Shown: positions 35,001 to 43,930, counted from the stretch's first letter. The stretch: DNA of 64,000 bases from CAVTZP01 sp963739245 (GCA_963739245.1 CAVTZP010000005.1:124001-188000), one strand, 5' to 3'. Notes: generated by a model not told the origin, from the letters alone. Numbers and translations are program-made.

Positions 35001-35648
35001 TTATTCCTCTTCCCAGGCACCCTTACCAATAAGGGAGACAAAGCGGCAGCCACCTAAATTCTCAATCTTATTCCTATTCCTGCCTCGGGTAATTTTATAT
35101 AGCTCCTGGAGGTAGCGGGAGCCGACCGGGATTACCAATCGCCCGCTAATCCGCAACTGGGCCAATAGGTCAGGCGGTACCCTGGGGGCAGCAGCGGTAA
35201 CCATTATCGCGTCATAAGGAGCTCCCCTCTGCCAGCCCAGCGCCTCCTCGGTCACATGCACCTCAATATTGGTAAATCCCAGACTGTCCAGCACCTTCTT
35301 GGCTGCCTCAGCCAGGGGCTTTATACGCTCTGTGGTAACGACATGCCGGGTTAGCTTGGCTAGAATGGCTGCCTGATATCCGCTACCAGTGCCTACTTCC
35401 AGAACCTGCTCATCGCCTTTAAGCGCCAGAGCCTCGGTCATAAGGGCAATGATAAAAGGCTGAGAAATCGTCTGGTCATAGCCTATAGGAAGGGGTCTAT
35501 CTTCATAGGCTAGGTGCCGCCTTTCCCGGGGGACAAAAAGTTCCCTCGGGATACTGCGCATTACCTCCAATACCCGCTTGTCTTTAATCTCGGTGCTTAG
35601 TTGGTCAATCAATTCAGCTCTGGCAGCATCAAAATCCATAGTCGGCAC
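35001..35648 (-). CDS. pcm: Protein-L-isoaspartate O-methyltransferase
   Basis: Repairs isomerised aspartates by SAM-dependent methylation. The 215-residue protein shows the SAM motif LEVGTGSGYQAAIL, the family motif YDQTISQPFIIALM and RLVIPVG. It follows a small proline-rich protein gene by 16 bases. Standard length for the family. Confidence 0.95.
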   Translation of the reverse strand: MPTMDFDAARAELIDQLSTEIKDKRVLEVMRSIPRELFVPRERRHLAYEDRPLPIGYDQTISQPFIIALMTEALALKGDEQVLEVGTGSGYQAAILAKLTRHVVTTERIKPLAEAAKKVLDSLGFTNIEVHVTEEALGWQRGAPYDAIMVTAAAPRVPPDLLAQLRISGRLVIPVGSRYLQELYKITRGRNRNKIENLGGCRFVSLIGKGAWEEE

Positions 35649-35664
35649 CGCTGGGATAGTAGGG

Positions 35665-35964
35665 CTAATGGAGAACCAAGGTTAGCACCACAAGAATAAC
35701 CAGTATTATCCCGAAAAGAATACCAATTCTCCGTAGTTCAGCAGCTACATAGGGAGGCTGAGCTAAGGTAATCGCAGGCTGTGGGGTTGGTGCCTTTGCC
35801 ACGGGAACAATCCTCTCAGCTCGAGGCGTGGGCTCATAAGTCTGAGCTGCTGCCGATGGCTGAGGAGCTACTGCCGATGGCTGAGCCGGGACGAAGCCTT
35901 GTCTGAATTTTCTCCTCTTACTCCGGGACATATGCTGGCCGTGATGGCGTGATTTGCGTGACAT
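35665..35964 (-). CDS. Small proline-rich protein with C-terminal membrane helix
   Basis: Unrecognised 99-residue protein: a strongly basic start (SRKSRHHGQHMSRSKRRK), a proline/alanine-rich middle, and one hydrophobic helix at the C-terminus (residues about 80-98). It would be tail-anchored with a basic cytoplasmic part that could bind nucleic acid. It lies 11 bases downstream of the Xer recombinase gene and 16 bases before pcm, probably in one operon. Confidence 0.6.
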   Translation of the reverse strand: MSRKSRHHGQHMSRSKRRKFRQGFVPAQPSAVAPQPSAAAQTYEPTPRAERIVPVAKAPTPQPAITLAQPPYVAAELRRIGILFGIILVILVVLTLVLH

Positions 35965-35975
35965 TTAAAAACCTC

Positions 35976-36884
35976 CTACTTAGCCCGTGGGTGAGATCTC
36001 TCATAAGCGAGCCGAATATGGTCAGTGGTGAGATGGGTGTAAATCTGGGTGGTTGAGATGTTGGCATGACCCAAAAGTTCTTGAACCGAGCGCAGGTCAG
36101 CCCCTCCACTCAACATATGGGTAGCAAAGCTGTGCCTTAGGGTATGGGGGGTAACCCGAGCCTCCAGGCCAGCTTCCTTGGCATAGCCCTTCAATATCTG
36201 CCAGAGTCCCTGCCTGGTCAGTCTCTCGCCACGGCGATTGAGGAACAAAGCCTTTTCCTCGCTGCTGCGTACCAGATGAGGGCGCGCTTCGGTTAAATAA
36301 TCCTTTAATACCAGAACCGCACGAGGAGCAATAGGGATAATCCGCTCTTTATGCCCCTTGCCGAAGCAACGTACGTAGCCATCATCAATATTTATGTCAG
36401 TCAAGTTTAAAGACACTAGCTCGCTTACTCTCATGCCACTGGCGTATAATAGATGCAGCATCGCACTATCTCTCTTGGCTTCCGGCGTTGACCGCTTGGC
36501 TGGTTGTTCTAGCAAAAGGCGGGCCTGAGCGATTGAGATTGGTCTGGGCAGTGACTTTCCCACCTTAGGTGACGGCACATCCCGCGTCGGGTTATCCCGC
36601 AAAATGCCCTCAGCCACCAAAAAGCCATAGAAGGACTTGATCGCAGCTATCTTGCGGGCGACGGTGGTGGCAGCATATCTTCTCTCCTTAAGCTCAAGGA
36701 GGTAGCGCAGCATGGAGTCGCGGTCAAAAGCTGCCCAAGGGGGGATAGTGCCCCGCCTTGCCGCCTCCTTCTCAACAAAGCTAGCCAGTTGATGCAGGTC
36801 GTTCTGATAGGCAAGCTTGGTGTTCTCGGAAAAGCCCTTTTCCACAACCAGATAGTTTAAAAATTTGTCAATAACTTCTTTCAC
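35976..36884 (-). CDS. Tyrosine recombinase XerC/XerD
   Basis: Chromosome-dimer resolving recombinase family, 302 residues. N-terminal SAM-like DNA-binding domain (LNYLVVEKGFSENTKLAY), then the catalytic residues: Arg in SGMRVSELV, a basic Lys turn, HxxR in HTLRHSFATHML, His in LGHANISTTQIYTH and the tyrosine in that same block. The length and the absence of phage context favour a housekeeping Xer enzyme over an integrase. XerC and XerD cannot be told apart with confidence. Confidence 0.9.
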   Translation of the reverse strand: MKEVIDKFLNYLVVEKGFSENTKLAYQNDLHQLASFVEKEAARRGTIPPWAAFDRDSMLRYLLELKERRYAATTVARKIAAIKSFYGFLVAEGILRDNPTRDVPSPKVGKSLPRPISIAQARLLLEQPAKRSTPEAKRDSAMLHLLYASGMRVSELVSLNLTDINIDDGYVRCFGKGHKERIIPIAPRAVLVLKDYLTEARPHLVRSSEEKALFLNRRGERLTRQGLWQILKGYAKEAGLEARVTPHTLRHSFATHMLSGGADLRSVQELLGHANISTTQIYTHLTTDHIRLAYERSHPRAK

Positions 36885-36960
36885 CGCTCTCCCTCACTGC
36901 CAAATAGTCTTTATGTATTTTAACATAACTAGAAAGAAAATTCAGCCCCCAGTAGTGGTT

Positions 36961-37170
36961 CTTTAGTAACCTCACCCCCTTAATCCCCCTCTCCTTAGAA
37001 AGGAGAGGGGGAAGGAGAAGAAAGAGGGACTAGCGCCCCTCTTAGACGCCCCGTTAAGTCAGGCTCTTTCAAAGGGGGAGAATAAAAGAGAGGGGGGCTT
37101 CGCCCCTCTTTCTATTTAATTCCCCCTTCCCCTCTAGGGGAAGGGGGTAAGGGGGATAGGGTTAGCAAAT
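36961..37170. repeat. Palindromic intergenic repeat, copy 3
   Basis: Full-length copy in the Xer-uvrC gap: left end TTAGTAACCTCACCCCCTTA, hairpins CTCTCCTTAGAAAGGAGAG and a GGGGCTTCGCCCC palindrome, the central CGCCCCTCTTAGACGCCCC and right end GGGGGTAAGGGGGATAGGG. No ORF in the gap. Confidence 0.8.
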
Positions 37171-37187
37171 AATCTCAAATAGGCATT

Positions 37188-37215
37188 TTGTCCTCTCTAT
37201 GAGCTATGGTAAAAT
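37188..37215 (+). promoter_or_regulatory. Probable promoter giving a leaderless uvrC mRNA
   Basis: TTGTCC at 37188-37193, a 16-base spacer, and TAAAAT at 37210-37215. The ATG at 37224 is nine bases later, at or next to the expected start of transcription, and no Shine-Dalgarno is seen. Confidence 0.55.
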
Positions 37216-37223
37216 AAATTTGT

Positions 37224-39038
37224 ATGGCACAAACCTATTTAACCGAGCAACTAAGAGGACTACCAGCCAGCCCTGGCGTTTACCTGATGAAGGATGCCGA
37301 GGACAATATTCTGTATGTTGGCAAGGCGGCTAATCTCCGCCACCGCGTCGGCTCATACTTTGGTGCCGGGCAAAAGCTAACGCCAAAGCTGCAGCGGATG
37401 GTAAGCGAGGTTAATGACCTTGACTACTTCGTTACTGGTTCGGAACAGGAGGCTCTTATCCTTGAGCTAAACCTGATAAAGAGGTACCATCCCCGTTACA
37501 ATGTTCGGCTTAAGGATGATAAGACCTTCCCCTACCTCAAGATAAACCTGGGTGAGGACTGGCCCAGGGTTTTTGTCACCCGGCGCCTGGAGGCGGATGG
37601 GGGGCGTTACTTTGGTCCCTTTGCCAGCGCCAAATCAGTGCGCCAGACGCTGAAGCTAATAAAAGGAATTTTCCCCTTCCGCTCCTGTTCCAGAACTATC
37701 ACCGGCACCGACCCCCGCCCTTGCCTTGAGTACCATATCGGGCATTGCCTTGCTCCCTGCATTGGCGTGGTGAGCCGGGAGGAATATGCCGCGGTAATAA
37801 AACAGGTAATCCTCTTCCTTGAAGGGAGGCAGGAGAGGGTGGTGCGGGAGCTTGAGAGCAAGATGAATAAGGCGGCTGAGGCTCTGGACTTTGAAACGGC
37901 GACCAGGCTCAGAGACCAGCTCCAGGCGGTTAAGGAGGTGGTTGAAGGGCAAAGAATCGCCACTACGGTGAAGGGGGAGCAGGATGTTATCGCCTTTGCC
38001 CAGGACAAAGACCAGGCTTATGTCCAGGTCTTCTTTATCCGTGGTGGTAAGCTAATTGGTCGGGAGAGCTTTTTGTTGCAGGGGACCCGATATGAAGAGC
38101 CGAGCCAAATCATGACCAGTTTTATCAAGCAGTTTTACGATTCCAGCCCCTATATCCCACCGCTACTACTGCTCCAGCATCCGGTGGAGGATATGGCTAC
38201 AATCCAGAGCTGGCTTCAAAGTAAAAGGGGAAAAAGAGTTAATATTCAAGTGCCGCGCCGGGGAAATAAAAAACAACTGCTGAACATTGTTGCTGAAAAC
38301 GCTGAGCAGGGCTTGGAGCAACTGAAGATTAAGCAGCTCGCCTCGCCGACAGCACTGTCAGCAGCGCTGGACGAAATAAAAAGGGAACTTGCCCTGCCCC
38401 GATTGCCCGCCCGTATGGAGGGCTACGACATCTCCGATATCCAGGGGATGGCAGCGGTAGGCAGTATGGTGGTCTTTGATAAAGGAAAGCCAAAGCCGGC
38501 TCACTACCGGCGGTTCAAAATCAAAACAGTATCTGCCGCCAACGATTATGCCATGCTTCAGGAGGTGCTCCGGCGACGGTTCAGGAGGGCTAGTGGTGCC
38601 TCAGATACCTGGGCAATCCTGCCTGACCTCGTCCTCATTGATGGCGGCAGGGGGCAGCTTAACACCGCCCGGGAAGCAATAGATGAAGCGGGGGCTGGCC
38701 CTGTGCCTGTTGCCAGCTTAGCCAAGGAAAATGAGGAGATTTTTATTCCCCAAAAGTCAGAGCCTATCATTCTACCCCGCTCTTCCCCTGGCCTCCAATT
38801 ACTTCAGCGCCTCAGGGATGAGGCGCACCGCTTTGCCCTGGGCTATCACCAGAGCATGCGTAAGCGGGAGACCTTTGCCTCGGTCCTGGACAGTGTCCCC
38901 GGCGTTGGACCGAAACGCAAGCGAGCGCTATTGCGCCACTTCGGCTCAGTTACCGCTATAAAGGGGGCTAGCGTTGAGGAGCTAACCACCGCCGGCGTAA
39001 CCAAGAGCCTGGCCAAGAAGATAAAGGAGTATCTATAA
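37224..39038 (+). CDS. uvrC: Excinuclease ABC subunit C
   Basis: Makes both incisions in nucleotide excision repair. The 604-residue protein has the N-terminal GIY-YIG nuclease (GVYLMKDAEDNILYVGKA), a UVR motif near residues 212-240 (KAAEALDFETATRLRDQL), the RNase-H-like nuclease (GYDISDIQGMAAVGSMVVF) and two C-terminal helix-hairpin-helix motifs (VPGVGPKRKRALLRHF). Standard layout. The TGS GTPase gene follows after 16 bases. uvrB is 12 kb away. Confidence 0.97.
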   Translation: MAQTYLTEQLRGLPASPGVYLMKDAEDNILYVGKAANLRHRVGSYFGAGQKLTPKLQRMVSEVNDLDYFVTGSEQEALILELNLIKRYHPRYNVRLKDDKTFPYLKINLGEDWPRVFVTRRLEADGGRYFGPFASAKSVRQTLKLIKGIFPFRSCSRTITGTDPRPCLEYHIGHCLAPCIGVVSREEYAAVIKQVILFLEGRQERVVRELESKMNKAAEALDFETATRLRDQLQAVKEVVEGQRIATTVKGEQDVIAFAQDKDQAYVQVFFIRGGKLIGRESFLLQGTRYEEPSQIMTSFIKQFYDSSPYIPPLLLLQHPVEDMATIQSWLQSKRGKRVNIQVPRRGNKKQLLNIVAENAEQGLEQLKIKQLASPTALSAALDEIKRELALPRLPARMEGYDISDIQGMAAVGSMVVFDKGKPKPAHYRRFKIKTVSAANDYAMLQEVLRRRFRRASGASDTWAILPDLVLIDGGRGQLNTAREAIDEAGAGPVPVASLAKENEEIFIPQKSEPIILPRSSPGLQLLQRLRDEAHRFALGYHQSMRKRETFASVLDSVPGVGPKRKRALLRHFGSVTAIKGASVEELTTAGVTKSLAKKIKEYL

Positions 39039-39054
39039 TTTACCCGGAGGAGAG

Positions 39055-40035
39055 ATGCCAGCTAATCTACCACCACAATATCATGAAGCCGAAGAGAACT
39101 TACGGTTGGCTAAGACTATCCCGGAGAAGGTAGCCGCCCTTGAGGAGATGCTGGCGGTCATGCCTAAGCACAAGGGGACTGACCACCTCCGGGCTAAGCT
39201 AAGAGCCAAGATTGCTCAGCTGACCGAGGCGTCAGAAAAAAAGTTAGCCACCAAGCGGACGTCAACGGCTATACCCAGGGAGGGGGCAGCCCAGGTGGCG
39301 GTAATTGGCTTGCCTAATTCGGGCAAATCCCAGCTTGTTGCCACCATCACTAATGCCTCCCCGACTGTAGCCGAATACCCCTTCACCACCCACAACGCCA
39401 CCCCGGGGATGATGGAGTTTGAGAATATAAAAATCCAGTTGATTGATACCCCGCCCTTAGCGCCACAGTCTATTGAGTTCTGGTTGCCAGCCTTGCTGAG
39501 ACGGGCTGACGCCCTCTTGATTATGGTGGACTTATCCGATGCCCCGGAAGAGCAGGTGGCGGCTATCCTTAAACAGCTGGAAAATATGAGGATAGTAACT
39601 GGTGACAGTGGGGCAAAAGAGGATGCTGAGTTTATTATCTGGCATAAAAAGGCATTAATTATTGGCAACAAAATAGACCTGGATAATGCCCAAACCAATT
39701 ACACCGCTTTGAAGAATAAGTATGGAGAGAAATTCCCAATTATTGCCATCTCCGCCAGAGATGGGACAGGCTTGGAAGAGCTGAAGCTTAAGCTCTATCA
39801 GTTTCTTGACATTATTCGGGTATATACCAAAGCGCCGGGGCAGAAGCCGATTTTCACTGACCCCGTCGTCCTGAAAAGGGGAAGCACCCTGGAGGATGCC
39901 GCCGCCGAAGTCCATAAAGACTTCCGGGAGAAGCTAAAATACGCCCGGCTCTGGGGCTCAGGTAAGTACGACGGCGTCATGGTGAAGAGAGACCATATTA
40001 TGCAGGACGGCGATATTATAGAGCTGCACCTTTGA
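39055..40035 (+). CDS. TGS-domain GTPase (Obg/DRG-like)
   Basis: A 326-residue GTPase with a helical N-terminus, P-loop GLPNSGKSQLV, the DTPPL switch, and a C-terminal TGS domain (FTDPVVLKRGSTLEDAAAEV). It resembles the DRG/Obg-HflX-like proteins linked to ribosomes; its exact role is unknown. The last 64 or so codons plus 20 bases of the 3' flank are repeated, in a diverged form, downstream of rlmB. The shared version here ends ELHL-stop, whereas the second copy would read ELHLSKE-stop. Confidence 0.85.
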   Translation: MPANLPPQYHEAEENLRLAKTIPEKVAALEEMLAVMPKHKGTDHLRAKLRAKIAQLTEASEKKLATKRTSTAIPREGAAQVAVIGLPNSGKSQLVATITNASPTVAEYPFTTHNATPGMMEFENIKIQLIDTPPLAPQSIEFWLPALLRRADALLIMVDLSDAPEEQVAAILKQLENMRIVTGDSGAKEDAEFIIWHKKALIIGNKIDLDNAQTNYTALKNKYGEKFPIIAISARDGTGLEELKLKLYQFLDIIRVYTKAPGQKPIFTDPVVLKRGSTLEDAAAEVHKDFREKLKYARLWGSGKYDGVMVKRDHIMQDGDIIELHL

Positions 40036-40054
40036 GATAATGAACAATTCGTCA
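39842..40054 (+). repeat. 3'-end direct repeat, host copy (TGS GTPase tail)
   Basis: This 213-base segment is matched by 40876-41089. There are ten substitutions in the coding part, mostly synonymous or conservative, with no frameshift until the last codons, and the flanking GAACAATTCGTCA is in both copies. Confidence 0.95.
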
Positions 40055-40137
40055 GAAAGTGCAGCGCCATAAGGTTGACAAAGGGGACTCAGCTATATAA
40101 AGTGTTAATTACTAATTTGTGCCTGCACTTCATGACG
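40050..40137. repeat. Imperfect inverted repeat upstream of rlmB
   Basis: CGTCAGAAAGTGCAG at 40050-40064 pairs with CTGCACTTCATGACG at 40123-40137 (13 of 15). It forms a hairpin or marks the left edge of the inserted segment; a weak promoter (TTGACA, 15-base spacer, TATAAA at 40075-40101) lies inside. Confidence 0.6.
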
Positions 40138-40149
40138 CAAAGGTAAATA

Positions 40150-40908
40150 ATGGCAGACATTATTGAGGGTAGAAACCCGGTCATTGAGGCACTAAAGTCT
40201 GGCCGTCCCATAAATAAAATATTGCTGGCCCGTAATATTGGACGGCATAGCGCAGTTGCCAAAATATTGCAGCTTTCTCAGGCCAGGGGAATACCCGTTG
40301 AATACGTGACAAGACATGCTATTGATGAATCGAGCACAACTTCTGCTCACCAGGGGGTCATTGCTTACGCCGCGGTCAAGGAATATGTTACCTTAGAGGA
40401 CTTGCTCATTATCTCTAGAGAAAGGAACGACCCCCCTCTTTATTGCATCCTTGATGGTATTGAAGATCCGCAGAATCTGGGGTCAATTCTTAGAACCGCC
40501 GAGGCCAGTGGTACCCACGGCGTGATTATCCGTTCAAGAAGGGCTGTGGGGCTCACCGCTGCTGTGGCCAAGGCATCGGCTGGTGCCGTGGAGTATGTGC
40601 CGGTGGCAAGGGTATCCAGCATCTCTCAGACTATAGTAACCCTCAAGAGAAGTAATGTCTGGGTTGTTGGCATAGACCCCGCCGGCGAAATCGACTACAC
40701 CCACGTGGATTTCAGACTGCCGACAGCGATTGTCATAGGTAGTGAGGGCAAAGGACTATCTGATTTGGTCCAAAAAAGGTGTGATTATTTGGTGTCTATC
40801 CCGATGCGAGGGAAAATTACCTCGCTTAACGCTTCGATTGCTGCGGCTTTGGTAATGTACGAAGCCTTAAAACAAAGAAGCCGGTTTTCACTGACCCCGT
40901 CGTCCTGA
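40150..40908 (+). CDS. rlmB: 23S rRNA 2'-O-methyltransferase (RlmB/TrmH family)
   Basis: SPOUT methyltransferase that methylates the ribose of a guanosine in the peptidyl-transferase region of 23S rRNA in its best-known form. The 252-residue protein has an N-terminal substrate domain (IIEGRNPVIEALKSG), the SAM knot (ILDGIEDPQNLGSILR, VIGSEGKGL) and SLNASIAAALVMYEA. Its last 11 codons and stop lie inside the repeated tail of the upstream GTPase gene read in a different frame, so the original C-terminus may have been replaced. The gene is the cargo between the two repeat copies. Confidence 0.9.
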   Translation: MADIIEGRNPVIEALKSGRPINKILLARNIGRHSAVAKILQLSQARGIPVEYVTRHAIDESSTTSAHQGVIAYAAVKEYVTLEDLLIISRERNDPPLYCILDGIEDPQNLGSILRTAEASGTHGVIIRSRRAVGLTAAVAKASAGAVEYVPVARVSSISQTIVTLKRSNVWVVGIDPAGEIDYTHVDFRLPTAIVIGSEGKGLSDLVQKRCDYLVSIPMRGKITSLNASIAAALVMYEALKQRSRFSLTPSS

Positions 40909-41089
40909 AAAGGGGAAGCACCCTGGAGGATGCCGCCGCCGAAGTCCACAAAGACTTCCGGGAGAAGCTAAAATACGCCCGGCTCTGGGGCTCAGGCAAG
41001 CACGACGGCATCATGGTAAGGAGAGACCATATCATGCAGGACGGGGATATTATAGAGCTGCATCTTTCTAAAGAGTGAACAATTCGTCA
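40876..41089 (+). repeat. 3'-end direct repeat, displaced copy (TGS GTPase tail)
   Basis: Second copy of the end of the GTPase gene, offset by 1034 bases from the first. It stays open in the GTPase frame and would end with the extra residues SKE. The 11 bp before the stop of rlmB and the stop itself lie within it. Confidence 0.95.
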
Positions 41090-41115
41090 CATTAGTATAT
41101 GGAATAACAAAAGGA

Positions 41116-41181
41116 GATGGCTCCGGCTACAATAGAACGGTGCAGATCACAAACACCAAATCTAAAGTAGGAGGAGCCATC
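41116..41181 (+). repeat. Inverted repeat before the transposase
   Basis: GATGGCTCC (41116-41124) and GGAGCCATC (41173-41181) form a 9-bp stem around the transposase leader; GGAGCCATC sits at the ribosome-binding site, so folding could limit transposase translation. Confidence 0.6.
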
Positions 41182-41185
41182 ACAA

Positions 41186-42458
41186 ATGGAGAATACCGCA
41201 GCCAGGAAACGAAAGCAAGTACCTGAGGGATACCTGATTATAGGGATTGACCCTCACAAAAAGAGGCATGCCGCAGTGGCTATAACTCAAGATTTTACCA
41301 CCCGGGACAAATTCAAGTTCGACAATACCAGAGAAGGGCTGGAAACCATGTTACGCCGAGCCAGGACGGAAATGGTGGAATCCGGTTGCCGGGGTGTCAT
41401 GTTCGCTATCGAGACGGGGGGCCACTACTGGCGAAATGTGGCCTACTTCCTGGACGAGCAAGGCATTCCGTTTCGTTTCATCAACCAGTTTACCTTGAAG
41501 CGGAGGCGGGAAGGGAAGGATCTCAATCGTAGAAAGAATGACTACCGCGACAGCGAGGTGGCGGCGCAGCTCTTATGTACCGGGGAGTTTACTGAGAGTA
41601 AAGTGCCACAGGGGGTTTATGCTGAACTGCGTACCGCCCACAATGCCTATCGCCGGCTGGTCAAGGAAAGGACCAGAATAACCAACCTGGTAAAAGGGCT
41701 CCTGGACGCGTCTTTTCCCCGAGTTCACCCGGGTCTTTAAAGACCCTTGTGCTTTGACGGCTCTGAGCGTACTCTCCACATGCCCAATCCCCAGGGTGAT
41801 TGCCGGGATGACGGAGGATGAATTTGTGGCTACAATTGAAGCCAAACATCAAGGGCGCCTTATGCGAAAGAAACTGAGAGCGCTTCATTACTCAGCGAGA
41901 ACATCAATCGGGATCGATGCTGGCGCCCGGTCGGTGTCCTCTGAGATTTCATTCCTGGTAGAGAAACTCGAGCTCATTAGGCGGCATATTCGCATCATAG
42001 AGGGGACGCTAATCAGGCTGGTGGATGAAACAGAGGAAGGCAAATACCTGCTCTCGATAAGGGGGCTCAACTATATTGCTGTTGCCGGATTACTGGCAGA
42101 ACTCGGCTGTTTCAAGGCATACCGGAGCGCAAAGCAAATGATAAAGATGGCTGGCAGTAATCCTACCGAGTCCGAGTCAGCGGGGAAACGAGGTAGCCAT
42201 ACCCCAATGAGCAAGCAAGGGCGCCCGGTCTTGAGATACTGTGCGTGGACAGCAGTTATTCCGATGCTACGATTCAATCCTGATTTTCGCGCCTGGGCCA
42301 AGCAGAGGCGAGAGCGGCCAGCCCATGCCAACCCCCTCAATGGAAGGGAAGTAGTCGGGGCAGCACTTAATAGGCTGTTGCGTTTGGCATTTGCCATGGT
42401 TAAGAATCAGACCTATTACCAGGTTTCAAAACCAGAACTAACGCTGGTAGCAGTCTAA
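41186..42458 (+). pseudogene. IS110-family transposase, interrupted by a frameshift
   Basis: DEDD-type recombinase of IS110 elements. N-terminal part: IIGIDPHKKRHAAVAI and IETGGHYWRNV, and KNDYRDSEVAAQLL. C-terminal part (Tnp2/transposase_20): GLNYIAVAGLLAEL, and the serine motif AGSNPTESESAGKRG. The first frame ends at 41740; the second runs to 42458. Deleting one base in the TTTTCCCC run at 41713-41720 restores the expected FPEFTRVFKDP reading across the joint. This may be an inactivating mutation or a homopolymer sequencing error; IS110 transposases are normally a single ORF. Confidence 0.85.
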
Positions 42459-42459
42459 A

Positions 42460-42705
42460 ATATTGGAGGTTATTATAATTGCATCAGGGTGGGCAGGGAG
42501 ACGCCGCTCGTCAGTTTTGGGAGCTCATTTGAGCAAACCCGTGTGCACAACATGGTGCCCCTGCCCTCCTGGCCAAACCCGTATGAGGTATGATGGGACT
42601 CTCCCATTGAGGAGTGATCCCGTATCTAACCGCTAAATTGGGAGCCAGGTAAAAAGAGGCTGGGGTCTGCCCACCGATGTGAAGATAAAACAGAAGCGAT
42701 ATCGT
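42460..42705 (+). ncRNA. Candidate bridge RNA of the IS1111-like element
   Basis: Non-coding stretch between the transposase stop and the right subterminal repeat, where IS1111-group bridge RNAs are encoded. It can fold: GGGCAGGG (42491-42498) with CCCTGCCC (42559-42566), an inner GCTC/GAGC hairpin, and a GGGACTC/GAGT-TCCC hairpin near 42594-42625; CAAACCCGT occurs twice. No homology model could be run. Confidence 0.45.
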
Positions 42706-42803
42706 GCTGGAGCCATTGACTAAAAGAATATAGTATGTTGTTAAATAATTACAACTGGAAAATCGGCGAATATCAATTTATAATCAAAAAGGAGGGTTCA
42801 CAG

Positions 42804-43907
42804 ATGTTTGGAAACAGTAATTACCCAAGGTTCAAAGTTGCGGCAATTCAGGCTAGCCCGGTTGTGAGAGATGCACCAGATTGGTTCGATTTAAAGTCAA
42901 CCTTAGACAAGGCAACAAGCCTTATTATTGAGGCTGGTAGAAACGGAGCCAGGCTAATAGTATTTCCAGAGACCTGGTTACCCTGCTACCCATACTGGTG
43001 CTTCGACTTCACTGATGCAGCCACCTACCGGGATTTATGGGCCGCTTATCTCTGGAATTCAGTTGAGGTGCCAAGCAGGGAGACAGAAGCCCTGGGTGAA
43101 GCGGCTAAGAAGGCTAATGCTTATGTCACAATTGGCATAAACGAGCGGGACAAGAGGTTCCAGGCTAGGATGTACAATTCTATCCTTTATTTGAATCCGA
43201 ACGGAGAGATAATGGGAACGCACCGGAAGATATGCAATACCCATGTTGAGCGCCTTTTCCACACTCCGGGGGATGGTGGGGACAACCTCAAGGCTGTATA
43301 CAAGACTGAGATTGGATACATAGGTGGCTCGATTTGTGGAGAGCATTCACAGCTTGCCTTGATGTACAACTGGATTATGCAGGGGATCCAGATACATTGT
43401 TCCTTGTGGCCAGGAGTTGTGGTGACCAAACTGGAAAGCGATATCTGCACACGGGCAGTGTGCTGGGCAGCACATGCTTTTGGGATTATGAGCGCGACCT
43501 ATTTTAGGGAACAAGACTTGCCGAGGAATTTTTATAGGAACAGTGCCTTTAACAGCCCTGGAATGATCTGTGGAGGTAGTGGGGTAATCAGTCCCTTTGG
43601 CACATATATTGCTGGGCCAGTCTACGATGAGGAAACTATAGTTTATGGGGACGTAGACTTATCAGATATCGACAAAGCACGTCATGCTGTGAATTTGACT
43701 GGCGCTTATAGCCGGTGGGACCTGCTCAGTCTCAACGTGCGCCAAGAAGCATATGAGCCCTTTGTGCCAATGAAAACCACCGAGGAAGAATCACCCTCTC
43801 CAGCATCAGACTGCATAATAGAATTAGAATCGCGCATAAACAAGCTTGAGCAGCAGATAACCTCCTTCTCACCCGAAAAGTGCGAAGACACTTACGAAAA
43901 CGGATAA
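42804..43907 (+). CDS. Nitrilase
   Basis: Carbon-nitrogen hydrolase of the nitrilase branch that converts nitriles to acids and ammonia. In the 367-residue protein the triad is Glu56 (FPETW), Lys142 (HRKI) and Cys178 (SICGEH). In-frame codons extend back to 42735, but AAGGAGG nine bases before the ATG at 42804 fixes that start. A C-terminal tail of about 40 residues has a coiled-coil look. It lies directly after the IS element and is isolated from other metabolic genes, so it may be an acquired gene. Confidence 0.9.
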   Translation: MFGNSNYPRFKVAAIQASPVVRDAPDWFDLKSTLDKATSLIIEAGRNGARLIVFPETWLPCYPYWCFDFTDAATYRDLWAAYLWNSVEVPSRETEALGEAAKKANAYVTIGINERDKRFQARMYNSILYLNPNGEIMGTHRKICNTHVERLFHTPGDGGDNLKAVYKTEIGYIGGSICGEHSQLALMYNWIMQGIQIHCSLWPGVVVTKLESDICTRAVCWAAHAFGIMSATYFREQDLPRNFYRNSAFNSPGMICGGSGVISPFGTYIAGPVYDEETIVYGDVDLSDIDKARHAVNLTGAYSRWDLLSLNVRQEAYEPFVPMKTTEEESPSPASDCIIELESRINKLEQQITSFSPEKCEDTYENG

Positions 43908-43930
43908 GGACATCTTTGCACTGATGCAGG

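Larger units (their letters stand above)
41100..42725 (+). mobile_element. IS110-family element, IS1111-like
   Basis: Transposase gene flanked by non-coding ends. Subterminal inverted repeats ATGGCTCC (41117-41124) and GGAGCCAT (42709-42716) are a known trait of the IS1111 subgroup. The outer edges cannot be fixed because IS110-type elements lack true terminal repeats and target duplications; the limits are estimates. It lies directly after the displaced GTPase tail and before the nitrilase gene. Confidence 0.8.

Noticed and set aside
40075..40101. Strong promoter for rlmB
   Set aside because: TTGACA and TATAAA are present, but the spacer is only 15 bases; noted inside the inverted-repeat entry rather than listed as a promoter.
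42450..42480. Similarity of the sequence after the transposase to the end of ruvA (AATATT-GGAGGT)
   Set aside because: The match is about ten bases with a gap and includes a Shine-Dalgarno-like word; it is not enough to call a fourth 3'-end duplication.
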